A stretch of DNA of 64,000 nt, from assembly GCF_024399475.1 (NCBI RefSeq), contig NZ_CP101620.1:2337608-2401607 (forward strand), written 5' to 3'. The notes below the pieces were generated by a model. It searched no databases. It saw only the letters and a list, made by a program, of their open reading frames with translations, and was not told the origin of the DNA. Of this stretch, positions 1 to 13,171 are shown one piece after another. Within the stretch, counting starts at the first letter, position 1. Every line of letters starts with the position of its first letter. The DNA comes from Allocoprobacillus halotolerans. GTDB lineage: Bacteria > Bacillota_I > Bacilli_A > Erysipelotrichales > Coprobacillaceae. Made by a program: the position numbers and the translations under genes.

Positions 1-168
1 TTAATTTGTCGTCCATCTTTAACTTCTATTCATGTTCCAGTTTATGATATGGGCGCTTTAGCAGTACGTTTATTAACAAAGATTTTAAATGAAGAAGAAA
101 TTGAAGATAAGGCAGTTGTCATTCAACATTTATTAATGCCACGTGACACAACAAAGAAAGACTTCTAA
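1..168 (+). CDS. LacI/GalR-type regulator, C-terminal end only
   Basis: The frame is open from base 1 and ends with TAA, giving the last 55 residues of a protein that starts outside the window. The stretch SIHVPVYDMGALAVRLLTK and the ending HLLMPRDTTKKDF resemble the end of the sugar-binding domain of LacI-family repressors, where the family usually ends in a 'R-(D/E)-S/T' motif. Only the effector-binding part is visible, so neither the sugar nor the operon controlled can be named. The stop codon lies inside the terminator hairpin. Confidence 0.7.
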   Translation, partial: LICRPSLTSIHVPVYDMGALAVRLLTKILNEEEIEDKAVVIQHLLMPRDTTKKDF

Positions 169-187
169 TTGATTTAGAAGTTTTTTT
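161..187 (+). terminator. Intrinsic terminator after the LacI-type gene
   Basis: ACTTCTAA at 161-168 pairs with TTAGAAGT at 174-181 and is followed by a run of seven T. The hairpin overlaps the stop codon of the regulator. Confidence 0.75.
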
Positions 188-202
188 CAAAGGGGAGTAT
201 TT

Positions 203-1452
203 ATGTATGTTAAACAATTTTTTATGGATTTGAAATTCAATATATGTTTTGTCTTAAAATGGGTTTTGATTGCGTTGTTTTTAGGAATAACTTGTGGGGT
301 TGTTGGCGCTTTGTTTCATATTTCTATTGATTATGTGACAGAGTTTCGTTTGTTCCACTCATGGATGGTTTGGGGATTACCGATTGGTGGCTTGTGTATT
401 GTTTATTTGTATCGTTTGGTTCATTTAACGAATGAACCAGGAACCAATACGATTATTCAATCCGTCCGCCAACAAGACCATGTTCCAGTATTATTAGCTC
501 CAGCTATTTTTCTAGCAACGGTGATTACACATTTGTTTGGTGGTTCAAGTGGGCGAGAAGGTGCAGCTTTGCAGATTGGCGGTTCATTAGCAACTTCCTT
601 TGGTAAGCTAATCCATGCAGATCAACGTGAAATGTCAATGTTGATTATGTGTGGGATGAGCGCTGTCTTTTCCGCACTATTTGGCACACCATTAACCGCG
701 ACCTTGTTTTCCATGGAGGTCGTTAGTGTAGGCGTCTTTTATTATGCGGCTTTAGTCCCTTGTTTATGTAGCAGTTTGATTTCATTTGGGATTGCACAAT
801 GTTTTGGCTGTCAACCAACTTTTTATGCTTTGTCCATTCCTTTTCAATTAACGCCGTTATTCGCTTTTCAACTGGTTATCTTTGCTTTGTTGATTGCTAC
901 AGTATCTATTCTTTTTGTCTTGATGATGCATTATAGCCATAAATGGTTTCATTACTATTTTGATAATCCTTATTTACGAGTTGTTGTTGGGTCTGGATTC
1001 TTAATGATTCTTGTTTTGTTTTTTCATAATCGTTATTTAGGGGCGGTATGGATGTTGTTGAGTCTGCTTTATATGATCAGGTTTTACCCTATGACTTTTT
1101 CTTAAAAGCGCTTTTTACAGCTATTACAATTGGTTGTGGTTTTAAAGGTGGAGAGATTGTTCCAACATTTGTGATTGGTTCAACATTAGGATATGTCTTA
1201 GCTATGTTGCTTAGTTTTGATCCTCATTTAGGAGCAGCTATTGGAATCGTCGGGATGTTTTGCTGTGTCATTAATTCTCCTTTGACAAGTCTAATGCTGG
1301 GCGCAGAAATGTTTGGCATTGAATATTTAACTGCTATGGCGATTGTTGTAGCGTTTTGTTATGTGCTATCTGGTTACTTTAGCTTATATCAGGCACAAAA
1401 GATTGTTTATTCTAAAACATCAGTGGAATTTATTAATCAAAACGCAAAGTAA
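203..1452 (+). CDS. ClC-family anion channel/antiporter, CLC-F-like, frameshifted
   Basis: Multi-spanning membrane protein of the ClC family, about 415 residues once both halves are joined. Visible signatures are THLFGGSSGREGAALQIGG (the GREG loop with the gating glutamate), a GxFKGGEIVPTF loop and SPLTSLMLGAEMFG near the end. The form GGSxGREGxALQ(I/M)GG and the upstream GTNTII resemble the fluoride/proton antiporter branch (CLC-F) more than classical chloride channels; this is inference. RBS AAGGGGAG precedes ATG 203. The frame shifts by -1 near the G runs at 1040-1046 (RYLG | MDVVESAL); one extra G restores a continuous protein. No fluoride riboswitch is visible upstream, where there are only about 20 bases after the terminator. 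Confidence 0.85.
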
Positions 1453-1461
1453 AAATTTAAG

Positions 1462-1490
1462 TTGACTTCAATTTGAAAATCTAATATTAT
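1462..1490 (+). promoter_or_regulatory. Promoter of the tyrS T-box transcript
   Basis: TTGACT at 1462-1467 and TATTAT at 1485-1490 are separated by 17 bases, close to the vegetative sigma consensus, just upstream of the T-box leader. Confidence 0.7.
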
Positions 1491-1496
1491 ATACAT

Positions 1497-1712
1497 AAGC
1501 GTTGAAGAAGACAAGTAATTATAAATGCATGTAATAGAGAGTCTATGGCTGGTGGAAATAGATCAGAGTTTATAATGAATACACTTTGGAGCAGCTAAAT
1601 GCAAAGTTTAGCCGGTGGCAACATCGTTATCAATCAAGAGTGTATGCGTAAGCATAAATAAAGGTGGTACCGCGAGAATTCGTCCTTTGTGATGGATTCT
1701 TTTTTTAATAAA
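1497..1712 (+). promoter_or_regulatory. T-box leader, tyrosine specific
   Basis: A T-box riboswitch senses uncharged tRNA and prevents termination. The conserved box AAGGTGGTACCGCG lies at 1661-1674. It is followed by the terminator hairpin (AGAAT at 1675-1679 with ATTCT at 1696-1700, plus a T run). Stem I carries GGTGGAAATAGA and a specifier loop with TAC at 1580-1582, a tyrosine codon, in the context GAATACACTTTGGAGC. The codon agrees with the downstream gene, tyrS. Confidence 0.92.
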
Positions 1713-1724
1713 AGGAGGATATTT

Positions 1725-2951
1725 ATGAAAATTTATGATGAATTGGTATGGCGTGGTTTAATTAAAGATGTCAGTTCACCTGATATTGAAGAAAAATTAA
1801 ATGAAGGAGGAATGACATTTTATATTGGAACGGATCCAACTGGTGACAGTTTACATATTGGACATTTTTCATCTTTCTTAATTAGTAAAAGATTAAAAGA
1901 GGCTGGTCATCATCCTATTTTATTAGTTGGAGGAGCAACAGGGTTGATTGGTGATCCTAAACCTGATACAGAACGTCCAATGATTACTAAAGAAGAGGTT
2001 CAACACAATTTTAATTGTCTGAAAAAACAAGCACAAGATTTATTTGGTTTTGAAGTTGTTAATAATTATGACTGGTCAAAAGACTTAAACTTTATTGACT
2101 TTTTAAGAGATTATGGAAAATACTTCAACGTTAACTATATGTTAAATAAAGATATTGTCAAAAGAAGATTGGACTTAGGAATTACATATACAGAGTTTTC
2201 ATATATGATTATGCAGGCTATGGATTTTTATTGGTTATATGAAAATAAAGGTTGTCATATGCAAGTGGCAGGACAAGATCAATGGGGAAATATTACAGCT
2301 GGTATTGAATTGATTCGTAAAAAGACTGGAAAAGAAGCTTATGGATTTACAATGCCATTACTCACAAAATCTGATGGGACAAAATTTGGAAAAACAAATG
2401 GACAGGCCATCTGGTTAGATCGTAAAAAAACATCACCATATGAAATGTATCAATTCTTTATTAATTCAGAAGATGATAAAGTTATTGATTACTTGAAATT
2501 CTTAACTTTCTTATCTAAAGAAGAAATTGAAGAATTAGCAGAAAAGAATCGTACACAACCTCATTTAAGAGAAGCACATAAAGCACTTGCAAAAGAAGTT
2601 ATTACTTTTATTCATGGAGCAGATGCTTATCAGGAAGCTTTGGATATTAGCCAAATGTTGTTTTCTGGAAAAATCCAAGATTTAACATTAGAACAAGTGC
2701 AATCATGTTTCCATGGTGTTCCAAGTATTGACATGGAAGAAGATACACAGATTTTAAATGCTTTGGTTCAAGTAGGTGCTGCCTCTTCAAATCGTGAAGC
2801 TCGTCAATTTGTAACAGGTGGCTCAGTACTTGTGAATGGAGAAAAGATTACGGACGTTGGTTTTGTTGTGAAAAAAGATAATGCTTTTGGAAAACAAGCA
2901 ACAGTTATTAGACGTGGTAAGAAAAACTATTATGTAATTAACCATAAATAG
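1725..2951 (+). CDS. tyrS: Tyrosyl-tRNA synthetase
   Basis: Charges tRNA-Tyr with tyrosine in the cytoplasm. Class I features are [13 protein letters not shown] (HIGH motif around residues 44-47), the tyrosine/ATP pocket [10 protein letters not shown] and the KMSKS equivalent KFGKT. An S4-type RNA-binding domain with [18 protein letters not shown] lies at the C-terminus. The protein has 408 residues, the usual length. I chose ATG 1725 because AAAGGAGG at 1711-1718 sits 6 bases upstream; earlier in-frame ATGs lie inside the T-box terminator. Expression should rise when tyrosyl-tRNA is uncharged, through the T-box leader. Confidence 0.97.
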   Translation: MKIYDELVWRGLIKDVSSPDIEEKLNEGGMTFYIGTDPTGDSLHIGHFSSFLISKRLKEAGHHPILLVGGATGLIGDPKPDTERPMITKEEVQHNFNCLKKQAQDLFGFEVVNNYDWSKDLNFIDFLRDYGKYFNVNYMLNKDIVKRRLDLGITYTEFSYMIMQAMDFYWLYENKGCHMQVAGQDQWGNITAGIELIRKKTGKEAYGFTMPLLTKSDGTKFGKTNGQAIWLDRKKTSPYEMYQFFINSEDDKVIDYLKFLTFLSKEEIEELAEKNRTQPHLREAHKALAKEVITFIHGADAYQEALDISQMLFSGKIQDLTLEQVQSCFHGVPSIDMEEDTQILNALVQVGAASSNREARQFVTGGSVLVNGEKITDVGFVVKKDNAFGKQATVIRRGKKNYYVINHK

Positions 2952-2959
2952 GAGGGTAT

Positions 2960-3337
2960 ATGAAAAAACTATTTGTAAGTTTATGTGTTGTATCATTATT
3001 ATTTGGATGTAGTTCACAAGAAACAAAACAAGAAACAAAGACACCAACACAGGAAGGTGTGGCACAAAATGGTGATTATGTGAATATTGATTTTGTAGGA
3101 AAAGTAGACGGAGAAGAATTTGAAGGTGGAAGCACTGAAGATTATGATGATGGTTATGAATTGAAATTGGGTTCAAATACAATGATTGATGGTTTTGAAG
3201 ATGGCATTGTCGGTATGAAACTTGGAGAAGAAAAAACAATTACAGTGACATTTCCAGACAATTACTATGAAGAACTAGCTGGTAAAGAAGCGACTTTTGA
3301 TATTACATTAAATAAGATTTATCGTGAAATTCAATAA
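2960..3337 (+). CDS. FKBP-type peptidyl-prolyl isomerase lipoprotein
   Basis: A 125-residue lipoprotein. A short hydrophobic signal ends in the lipobox LLFGC, so the mature protein should start at Cys17 and sit on the outer face of the membrane. The rest is one FKBP domain: [20 protein letters not shown], then [18 protein letters not shown] and [18 protein letters not shown]. This form matches the FKBP domain of trigger factor rather than eukaryotic-type FKBPs. It probably assists folding of exported proteins. It lies 8 bases after tyrS and has its own terminator, so it may share the T-box transcript. Confidence 0.88.
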   Translation: MKKLFVSLCVVSLLFGCSSQETKQETKTPTQEGVAQNGDYVNIDFVGKVDGEEFEGGSTEDYDDGYELKLGSNTMIDGFEDGIVGMKLGEEKTITVTFPDNYYEELAGKEATFDITLNKIYREIQ

Positions 3338-3361
3338 AACTGAGTCTTTAGACTCAGTTTA
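3337..3361 (+). terminator. Terminator hairpin
   Basis: AAACTGAGTC and GACTCAGTTT form a perfect 10-bp stem with loop TTTA. The T tract after the stem is short, so termination strength is uncertain. Confidence 0.65.
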
Positions 3362-3388
3362 TCTCATTATAATGAAGGAGGTTTGAAG

Positions 3389-4224
3389 ATGGATGGAATC
3401 TTATTAATCAATAAACCTGCCGGTATGACAAGTCATGATGTCGTGAATCAAGTCAGAAAAATCTTGCATACAAAAAAGTTGGACATTGTGGAACATTGGA
3501 TCCTGATGCGACTGGCGTGCTAATTTTATGTATTGGTAAAGCAACAAAAGCTTTACAATTTTTGATGAGTGAATCAAAAGTTTATCAGGCTACTTTAGCT
3601 TTGGGACAGGCAACAGATACATATGATAGCAGTGGACAAGTGGTGGAGGAAAAAGTTTTTCAAGGTGTTGAAAATGTGACTGAAGTTTTGCAGTCTTTTA
3701 TTGGTCCTCAACAACAAATCCCACCCATTTATTCCGCTATTAAAGTGAATGGAAAGAAATTGTATGAATATGCCAGAAACCAAGAAAAAGTTGACATTGA
3801 ACCAAGAGATATTATTATTCATGATATCAGTTTATTACAACAACAAGATCAATTCATATCTTTTCGTGTCCATTGTTCTAAAGGAACTTATATTCGTTCA
3901 TTGTGCGTGGATATTGGTCGAAAACTTGGCTATCCAGCACATATGACACAATTGATACGTTTGGCTTCTGGAGATTTTCATTTGGAAGATTGTTTTAGCT
4001 TGGAAGATATTAAACAGGGGCATTTTCAATTAATGAGTCTGGAAGAGGCTTTTAAACATTTTGAACATTATGTTGTAGAAGATGAAAACATTGTTTATCA
4101 TGGTAAAAAAATTAAAAGTGATATTGATCATCAGGTTGTGGTATGTAATCAACAGGGGCAGGTCTTGGCTGTCTATGGACCGGACGGTAATGGTTATTTA
4201 AAAAGTATAAGAGGGTTATTTTAA
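3389..4224 (+). CDS. truB: tRNA pseudouridine-55 synthase, frameshifted
   Basis: Makes pseudouridine 55 in the T-loop of most tRNAs. ATG 3389 has AAGGAGG upstream and begins [19 protein letters not shown], the standard TruB start. The catalytic region is [14 protein letters not shown], with the nucleophilic Asp. A PUA-like tail ends just before ribF. The frame shifts by -1 in the A6 run at 3472-3477, between HTKK and VGHCGTLD; one extra A gives a full-length protein of about 278 residues. Its stop overlaps the ATG of ribF, as in many Firmicutes. Confidence 0.93.
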
Positions 4225-5140
4225 TGGAAGTCATTTATTTAAAAGAAGGCGAACAATTTTATCAAGATCAACCTGTTGTAGGTGCCATTGGCTTTTTTGA
4301 TGGTTTACATGTCGGTCATATGGCATTGGTTCAAGAAGTTGAACGTGTTGCTAAAGAAAAAAATATCGTAAAGCACTCATTACTTTTGATCATTATCCTT
4401 TATATGTCTTAGGACGTTTGAAAGAAGAAAAATGTTTAACAACAATTGATGATCGTCAAGCTATTTTACAACAAAGAGATTTTGATTATTTGTTTGTGAT
4501 TGAATTCACGAAAACAGTAGCGGCTTTATCACCACAAGAGTTTATTCAAAAATATCTCGTACGTTGTGGGATTCGACATGTGGTTTGTGGTTTTGATTTT
4601 CGTTTTGGAAGTCGTAATCAAGGCAATAGTCAAACTTTAATGGATTGTCCTTATTTTGATGTCAGTGTGATTGATGAAGTGATTTATAAAGGTGAAAAGA
4701 TTTCATCATCACGTATTCGTCAACATCTTCAAAATGGACAAATGCAAGATTTGAATGAATTATTAGGACGACATTATCGTATTCATGGACAGGTTATTCA
4801 TGGTAGACATATTGGACATACGATTGGTTTTCCCACGGCGAATATAGATTATAATGCTTATTTTTTACCATGTGGTGGTGTTTATGTTGTGAAAGTTTAT
4901 ATCAATCAACAAGATTACATGGGTATGTGTAATATTGGTTATAATCCTACTTTTGATGTATTAGAGAAGGCCTCTTTAGAAGTTTATATTTTAGATTTTG
5001 ATCAAGATATTTATGGTCAAGATGTATCAGTTGAATTTTATGAATTAATTCGTAAAGAAAAAACATTTCAATCAAAAGAAGAACTGATTCAACAGTTGAC
5101 ACATGATCAACAATATGTAAGAGATTATTTTAAAGGATAG
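4224..5140 (+). CDS. ribF: Bifunctional riboflavin kinase/FAD synthetase, frameshifted
   Basis: Phosphorylates riboflavin to FMN and adenylylates FMN to FAD. The N-terminal nucleotidyltransferase carries GFFDGLHVGHMALV. It continues after the shift with ALITFDHYPLYVL, VCGFDFRFGSRNQG and ISSSRIRQHL. The riboflavin kinase part carries GHTIGFPTANI and MCNIGYNPTF. The shift is -1 in the A7 run at 4357-4363; one more A joins the halves into about 305 residues. The start overlaps the truB stop by one base, so the pair is co-translated. Confidence 0.94.
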
Positions 5141-5141
5141 A

Positions 5142-5171
5142 AAAAGAAGATTTCAGCAATCTTCTTTTTTA
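5142..5171. terminator. Bidirectional terminator between ribF and the ROK gene
   Basis: AAAAGAAGATT and AATCTTCTTTT form an 11-bp stem around a 5-base loop. There are T runs on both strands, so it can end both the ribF transcript and the convergent ROK transcript. Confidence 0.8.
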
Positions 5172-6017
5172 GTGAAATGAAAATATAAAGCTCCTAGTAA
5201 ATTAGCAACGTTATGAAATTGACAGGCTTTAATAACCGGTGTATGTTCATCTTCTTGGTATTGTTCTCTTAAGAAATGGAATTGTTTTTGAACGGTTTGA
5301 ATCAATAGCGGTTGTTGACTCATACCACCACCAATAGTAACCACATCTAAATCTAATAAATAATCTAAATTATAAATCATCACAGCCAATTGATGACAAT
5401 ATTTTTCAAAGTATTGTAAAGCTTGAGAAGATGAGGGAGCTGTTGAAAAACAGTGACACCATCATTCTCACATTTTAAGATTTGGCTTAAATCAAAGATA
5501 AGCTTGACAGCGTTATATTCTCTTCCAAAATTAGAATAGCCGTCTGTTTGAGCAACTAAAAAAGAACCCACTTCACCGGCTTTATGATGTTTTGTTTCTA
5601 ATATCTTTCCATGCAGTAAACAAGTACCACCAATTCCAGTTCCTAAAACAAGCATAAAACCATTATCAACATCTTGTAAACTGCCTTTCCACATTTCTCC
5701 TAAAGTCGCACATTTAGCATCATTTTGAATAGTGATAGGAAGATGAACATATTCATAAAACTCTTGACAAAAAGCTGTTTGATTAAAAAAGGTAAAAGTG
5801 TAATTGCGTGGATATAACCTTTTTGACTATCAATTAATCCTGGCATACTGATGGCGATGCCTTCAACATCATCTTTGACAAGTTTTTGTAAACAACGATA
5901 AAAATCTTCTTTATTTGTTTTGATGGTAGGCATTTTATCCTGATTTATACAAGTTCCATCTTTTTGATAATAACCATATTTCATATATGTCCCACCAATA
6001 TCTATAACCAAATACAT
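5153..6017 (-). CDS. ROK-family sugar kinase, two frameshifts
   Basis: ROK proteins phosphorylate hexoses such as glucose or N-acetylsugars, or act as regulators. This one begins MYLVIDIGGTYMKYGYY (the ATP-binding DIGGT motif) with no DNA-binding domain in front, so it is probably a kinase. Later motifs are LGTGIGGTCLLHGKI, HKAGEVGSF and VVTIGGGMSQQPLL. The usual ROK zinc-binding CxCGxxGC motif is replaced by a stretch without the cysteines (NFGREYNAVKLIF). Two -1 shifts lie at runs of six (5785-5790) and five (5446-5450) A on the plus strand. The start at 6017 is preceded by GAGGTGG on the minus strand. The substrate is unknown. Confidence 0.85.
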
Positions 6018-6132
6018 TCTAACCACCTCATTATCATTATTTCATTGATTCAAAAACAATTCAATCTTTATCGTTGTTTTTCATTCTTTTTTGATGAATT
6101 ATGATATAATGAATAAACTGAAAGGATGTGGT

Positions 6133-8282
6133 ATGATGGATTTAGATAAATTATTGAACCCAAAGCAAAAAGAGGCAGCAACTTATCTTGATTCTCATTT
6201 GCGTATTATTGCTGGAGCTGGAAGTGGGAAAACACGTGTTTTAACGTATCGTATTGCTTATTTGATTGAAGAAGTTGGGATAGAACCACGTCATATTCTA
6301 GCGATTACATTCACTAATAAGGCGGCTAATGAAATGCGTGAAAGAGTTGTGAATCTCTTAGGTGAATATGCATCAGGTGCTCTGTTATGTACAATTCATT
6401 CTTTATGTGTCCGTATTTTAAGACAACATATTCATGCTTTAAATTATCCACATCATTTTGTGATTATGGATGAAGAAGATCAAAAATCTTTATTAAAGAA
6501 GATTTTAAAAGATAAAAATGTGGATACCAAAGCTATCAGTGTCAAAAGCTGTATTCATTATATTTCAGCTTGTAAAATGGCTGAAGTTTCACCAGAAAAA
6601 GCTTATCAGCTGGCAGGTGATTTTGTCGGTGAAGAAAAGAAAGCTTTGGCTTATCAGGAATATGAAAAATATAAAGAAGAACATTTTATGTTAGATTTTG
6701 ATGATTTGTTGTTGAAAACAGTCGAACTTTTTGAAAAGTTTCCAGAGATTTTACAAAAATGGCAACATAAATTTCAATATATTCATGTAGATGAGTTTCA
6801 GGACGTGGGGAATATTGATTATAAATTGATTCATATGTTATCGAGGGAATCTATTCTTTGTGTTGTTGGTGATCCTGATCAAACAATTTATTCATTTAGA
6901 GGTTCTGATGTTAATTATATTATGAATTTTGATAAGGATTATCCTCACGTTAAAACGGTGATTCTTGATCAGAACTATCGTTCAACCAAAACAATTTTGG
7001 ATATTTCCAATAACTTGATTAGAAAAAATAAAAATCGTTTAGAAAAAGATTTGTTTACTGAATTAGAAAACGGTGATAAGGTTGTTCATTATTCAGCTAT
7101 TGATGAAGAGGCTGAAGCTGAATTTGTTTGCCAAACGATTGAAGATATTATTCATAATATTGAGGGTGTGAATTATCATGATTTTGCGATTTTATATCGT
7201 GCTAATTATTTATCACGTCCTTTTGAACAAAAACTTATTCAACGTCAAATTGATTATAAAATATTTGGTGGTTTAAAGTTCTTTAATCGAAAAGAAATTA
7301 AAGATGCTTTAAGTTATTTGCGTTTAATGGTTTTTATGGATGATCTATCTTTTGAGCGTATTATTAATGTGCCTAGTCGTGGGATTGGACAAAAGACGAT
7401 TGAAAAAATTCAATTAAAAGCCATTGAATATGGACTGAGCTGTTATGAGGCTGTATGTTTATATAGCGATGAAATTGGTTTAAAAGGTAAAGTCAAAAAA
7501 GCAATCAGTGAATTTGTTCAAGCTATTGAAAAGGCCAAACAATCACGTGCTCCTTTGGCAGAAGTCTTTGAACAGCTTTTAAAAGATATGAGCTATTTTC
7601 AGATGTTAAGAAATGATGAAGATGAAAATCGTATTCAAAATATCATGGAGCTAAAAAATTCAATTGCAGGATATATGAATACCCATCCTGATAGTGCGAC
7701 TTTTGAAAGTTATTTACAAGATATTGCCTTATATACATCACAGGATGATATGAGTCATGATGAATATGTTTCTTTGATGAGTATTCATATGGCTAAAGGA
7801 TTAGAGTTTAATTATGTGTTTGTTGTTGGATTATCACAGGATGTTTTCCCGAGTTTTAGAAGCGTTTCTGAAGAAGGGGAAGAAGGTATGGAAGAAGAAC
7901 GTCGATTGGCTTATGTTGCCTTTACACGTGCGAAAAAAGATTATATTTGACAGATAGTCAAGGTTTTAATTATATGACCAATTCGCCAAAGATGGCATCA
8001 CAGTTTGTTGATGAAATTGGTAGTGATCATGTTGAACATGTAGGCAAACCTTCACCATTTAAAACAAAACAGTTTATTCATTTAGGACCAACAGTTGATG
8101 AGATGATAGGTGATAATGATATTCATGACTGGAAGAAAGGTGATTTTGTTGAACATGATGTTTTTGGAAAAGGGGTTATTGTCAAGGTAAATGGCAATAC
8201 TTTAGATATAGCCTTTTCAATGCCTTATGGTCTCAAAACATTAATGGCACAACATAAAGCATTAAGACGTTTATCATCATAA
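6133..8282 (+). CDS. pcrA: UvrD/PcrA-type ATP-dependent DNA helicase, frameshifted
   Basis: Superfamily 1 helicase, 3'-5', used in repair and in clearing stalled replication. Motif I is AGAGSGKTRVLTYRI, motif II DEFQDVG, then GDPDQTIYSFRGSD, QNYRST, and SIHMAKGLEFNYVFVVG. The C-terminal PcrA segment GDFVEHDVFGKGVIVKVNG is present. I chose ATG 6133 (MMDLDKLLNPKQKEAA); a TATAAT box lies at 6105-6110. A -1 shift occurs at the A6 run 7933-7938 in AFTRAKK, just inside motif VI; one more A gives AKKRLYLTDS and about 716 residues, the normal size. ligA follows, the common Firmicute order. Confidence 0.95.
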
Positions 8283-8334
8283 AAATGATGGGAAAATAAG
8301 GCTAAATTTGGGTGATGAATTTGATTGTTTTTAT

Positions 8335-8362
8335 TTGATTCATCATCTTTTTTTGATATAAT
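8335..8362 (+). promoter_or_regulatory. Promoter of ligA
   Basis: TTGATT at 8335-8340 and TATAAT at 8357-8362 are separated by 16 bases, 26 bases before the ligA start. This suggests ligA-camS-gatCAB can be transcribed apart from pcrA. Confidence 0.65.
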
Positions 8363-8372
8363 GAGCAAGTGA

Positions 8373-11443
<3,071 letters not shown>

Positions 11444-11452
11444 AGGATGCAT

Positions 11453-11743
11453 ATGGAAGAAAGAGAATTATTAAAACAATTGGCTAAAGATGTGAAATTA
11501 TCTATCGATGATGAAGAAATGGAATCTTTATGTAGTAGGTATCATGCATTTATAAAACAGGTTGAAAGCTTAGAAAACATACAAACTGAAGGTGTAGAGC
11601 CTTTGGTTTTTCCTTTTGATAGAGAGATAACGGATTTAAGGGAAGATGACATAGAAGAAGTTGAAAGTGCTGATGATTTATTAAAAAATGCGAAAAAAAC
11701 AAAAAATCAACAAGTTTTGATTCCAAAGGTGGTGGAATCATGA
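11453..11743 (+). CDS. gatC: Glutamyl/aspartyl-tRNA amidotransferase subunit C
   Basis: Small subunit that stabilises GatA in the GatCAB complex, which converts Glu-tRNA-Gln (and Asp-tRNA-Asn) to the amide form. The protein has 96 residues, starting MEERELLKQLAKDVKLSIDD, and the typical VEPLVFPFD...LREDD segment leads into the GatA-contacting tail. ATG 11453 is preferred over 11447 because GAGG at 11443-11446 is then properly spaced. Its end overlaps the gatA start by 4 bases. Confidence 0.92.
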   Translation: MEERELLKQLAKDVKLSIDDEEMESLCSRYHAFIKQVESLENIQTEGVEPLVFPFDREITDLREDDIEEVESADDLLKNAKKTKNQQVLIPKVVES

Positions 11744-13171
11744 AAGTTTACAGTATTGAAGAATTGCATCTAGGATTCATTGATCAGACGATTGATATAT
11801 CTTCTTATTATCAAGAACTCTATCAAGAAACCATTTTTCAACAAAATCGATGTCATGCATTTGTAACAATCACCAATCAAATTGAAAAAAGAAATTTCTC
11901 GAGATTTATTACTAGATGGTATTCCTTATGTTTTAAAAGACAATATCAGTACTCACAATATATATACGACAGCCTCTAGTAGGATGTTGCAAGATTACTT
12001 ACCTCTTTATGATGCACATGTTGTTCAATTATTGAAACAATCTGGCGCTTGTTTGATTGGTAAAGCATCAATGGATGAATTAGGAATGGGTTCGACGAAT
12101 ATGACGGCATTGACAGGTCCAGTTTATAATCCTTGGGATATACGTCGTATTGCGGGAGGGTCATCAGGTGGATGTGCAGCCATTGTTGCCAGTGGTTTGG
12201 TTCCTTTTGCGATAGGAAGTGATACGGGTGATTCTATTCGTCGTCCTGCTGGTTTTTGTGGTATTGTTGGAATGAAACCAACATGGGGACGTATTTCACG
12301 ATATGGATTGATTCCTTATGCCACAAGTTTAGATACATTAGGTGCAATGACAAGAAGTGTTAAAGATATGGCAATTGTTTTAGAAAAAATAGCTGGTCAC
12401 GACCAACATGATATGACTTCTAGCCGTGTCGAAGTCCCTCAATATAAACAATGTCTATCTTTAGATATTTCCAATTTAAAAATCGCAGTTATTCGAAATG
12501 TATATGAAAGATTAGAAGATACTAGAATTAAGGATATTTTTAAAAGCTGTGTCTCATTGTTGAAAAAATCAGGAGCTACAATCTATGAGATTGATTTTCC
12601 TGAAAACTATCTTCAAGTTCTTTATCCAGTTTATCATATTATCGCTAATGGTGAAGCCACAAGTCATCATGCTTGTTTAGATGGAATAAAATATGGTTTT
12701 CAAGATAAGGGAAAAACAATAGAAGAACTGATTGTCAATACACGAACACATGGTTTTCATCCTCATACAAAACAACGTTTTATCTTAGGTGCTTTGGCTT
12801 TAAAACAGGAAAATCAGAATAAAATGTTTAGAAAAGCACAAAAAGTTCGTCGTTTAATTGTAGAAGAAGTTCAAAAAATATTTCGTGATTATGATATTAT
12901 CATAGTTCCTAATGGTGAAGGGATTGCTCCATTGGTAGATGAAGCTCAAGATTTATCGCATACAATTGTTGATGATTTTTTGATAATGGCTAATCTAGCA
13001 GGTATTCCCAGTTTAACATTACCTTGTGGTTTTGTAGATGGGATGCCTGTTGCGATTGGGATAATGGGACGTTGTTTTGATGAACAGACTGTTTTGAATT
13101 GCGCTTACGCCTTAGAAAGTCAAATGCCTTATCGTCATCAATATGCTAAAGGAGAATCAACGTATGTTTGA
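11740..13171 (+). CDS. gatA: Glutamyl/aspartyl-tRNA amidotransferase subunit A, frameshifted
   Basis: Amidase subunit that releases ammonia from glutamine. The Ser-cisSer-Lys triad is visible: VLKDNI (Lys), RRIAGGSSGGCAA (cis-Ser) and GSDTGDSIRRPAGFCG (nucleophilic Ser). The amidase signature normally reads GSDTGGSIR; here the second glycine of that pair is Asp, a variant I believe occurs in some GatA lineages. A shift lies in the A6 run at 11885-11890. Unlike the other shifts in the window it is +1, so either one A is extra or two are missing. Joined length is about 477 residues. It overlaps gatB by 8 bases. Confidence 0.94.

Noticed and set aside
2823-3239. Open frame on the minus strand opposite tyrS and the FKBP gene
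   Set aside because: It has no RBS or recognisable domain and is a shadow of two well-supported genes with strong codon bias.
3389-8282. Programmed ribosomal frameshifting in truB, ribF or pcrA
   Set aside because: The sites lack a slippery heptamer plus pseudoknot, the same lesion occurs in unrelated genes at plain A or T runs, and these genes are not frameshifted in other bacteria.
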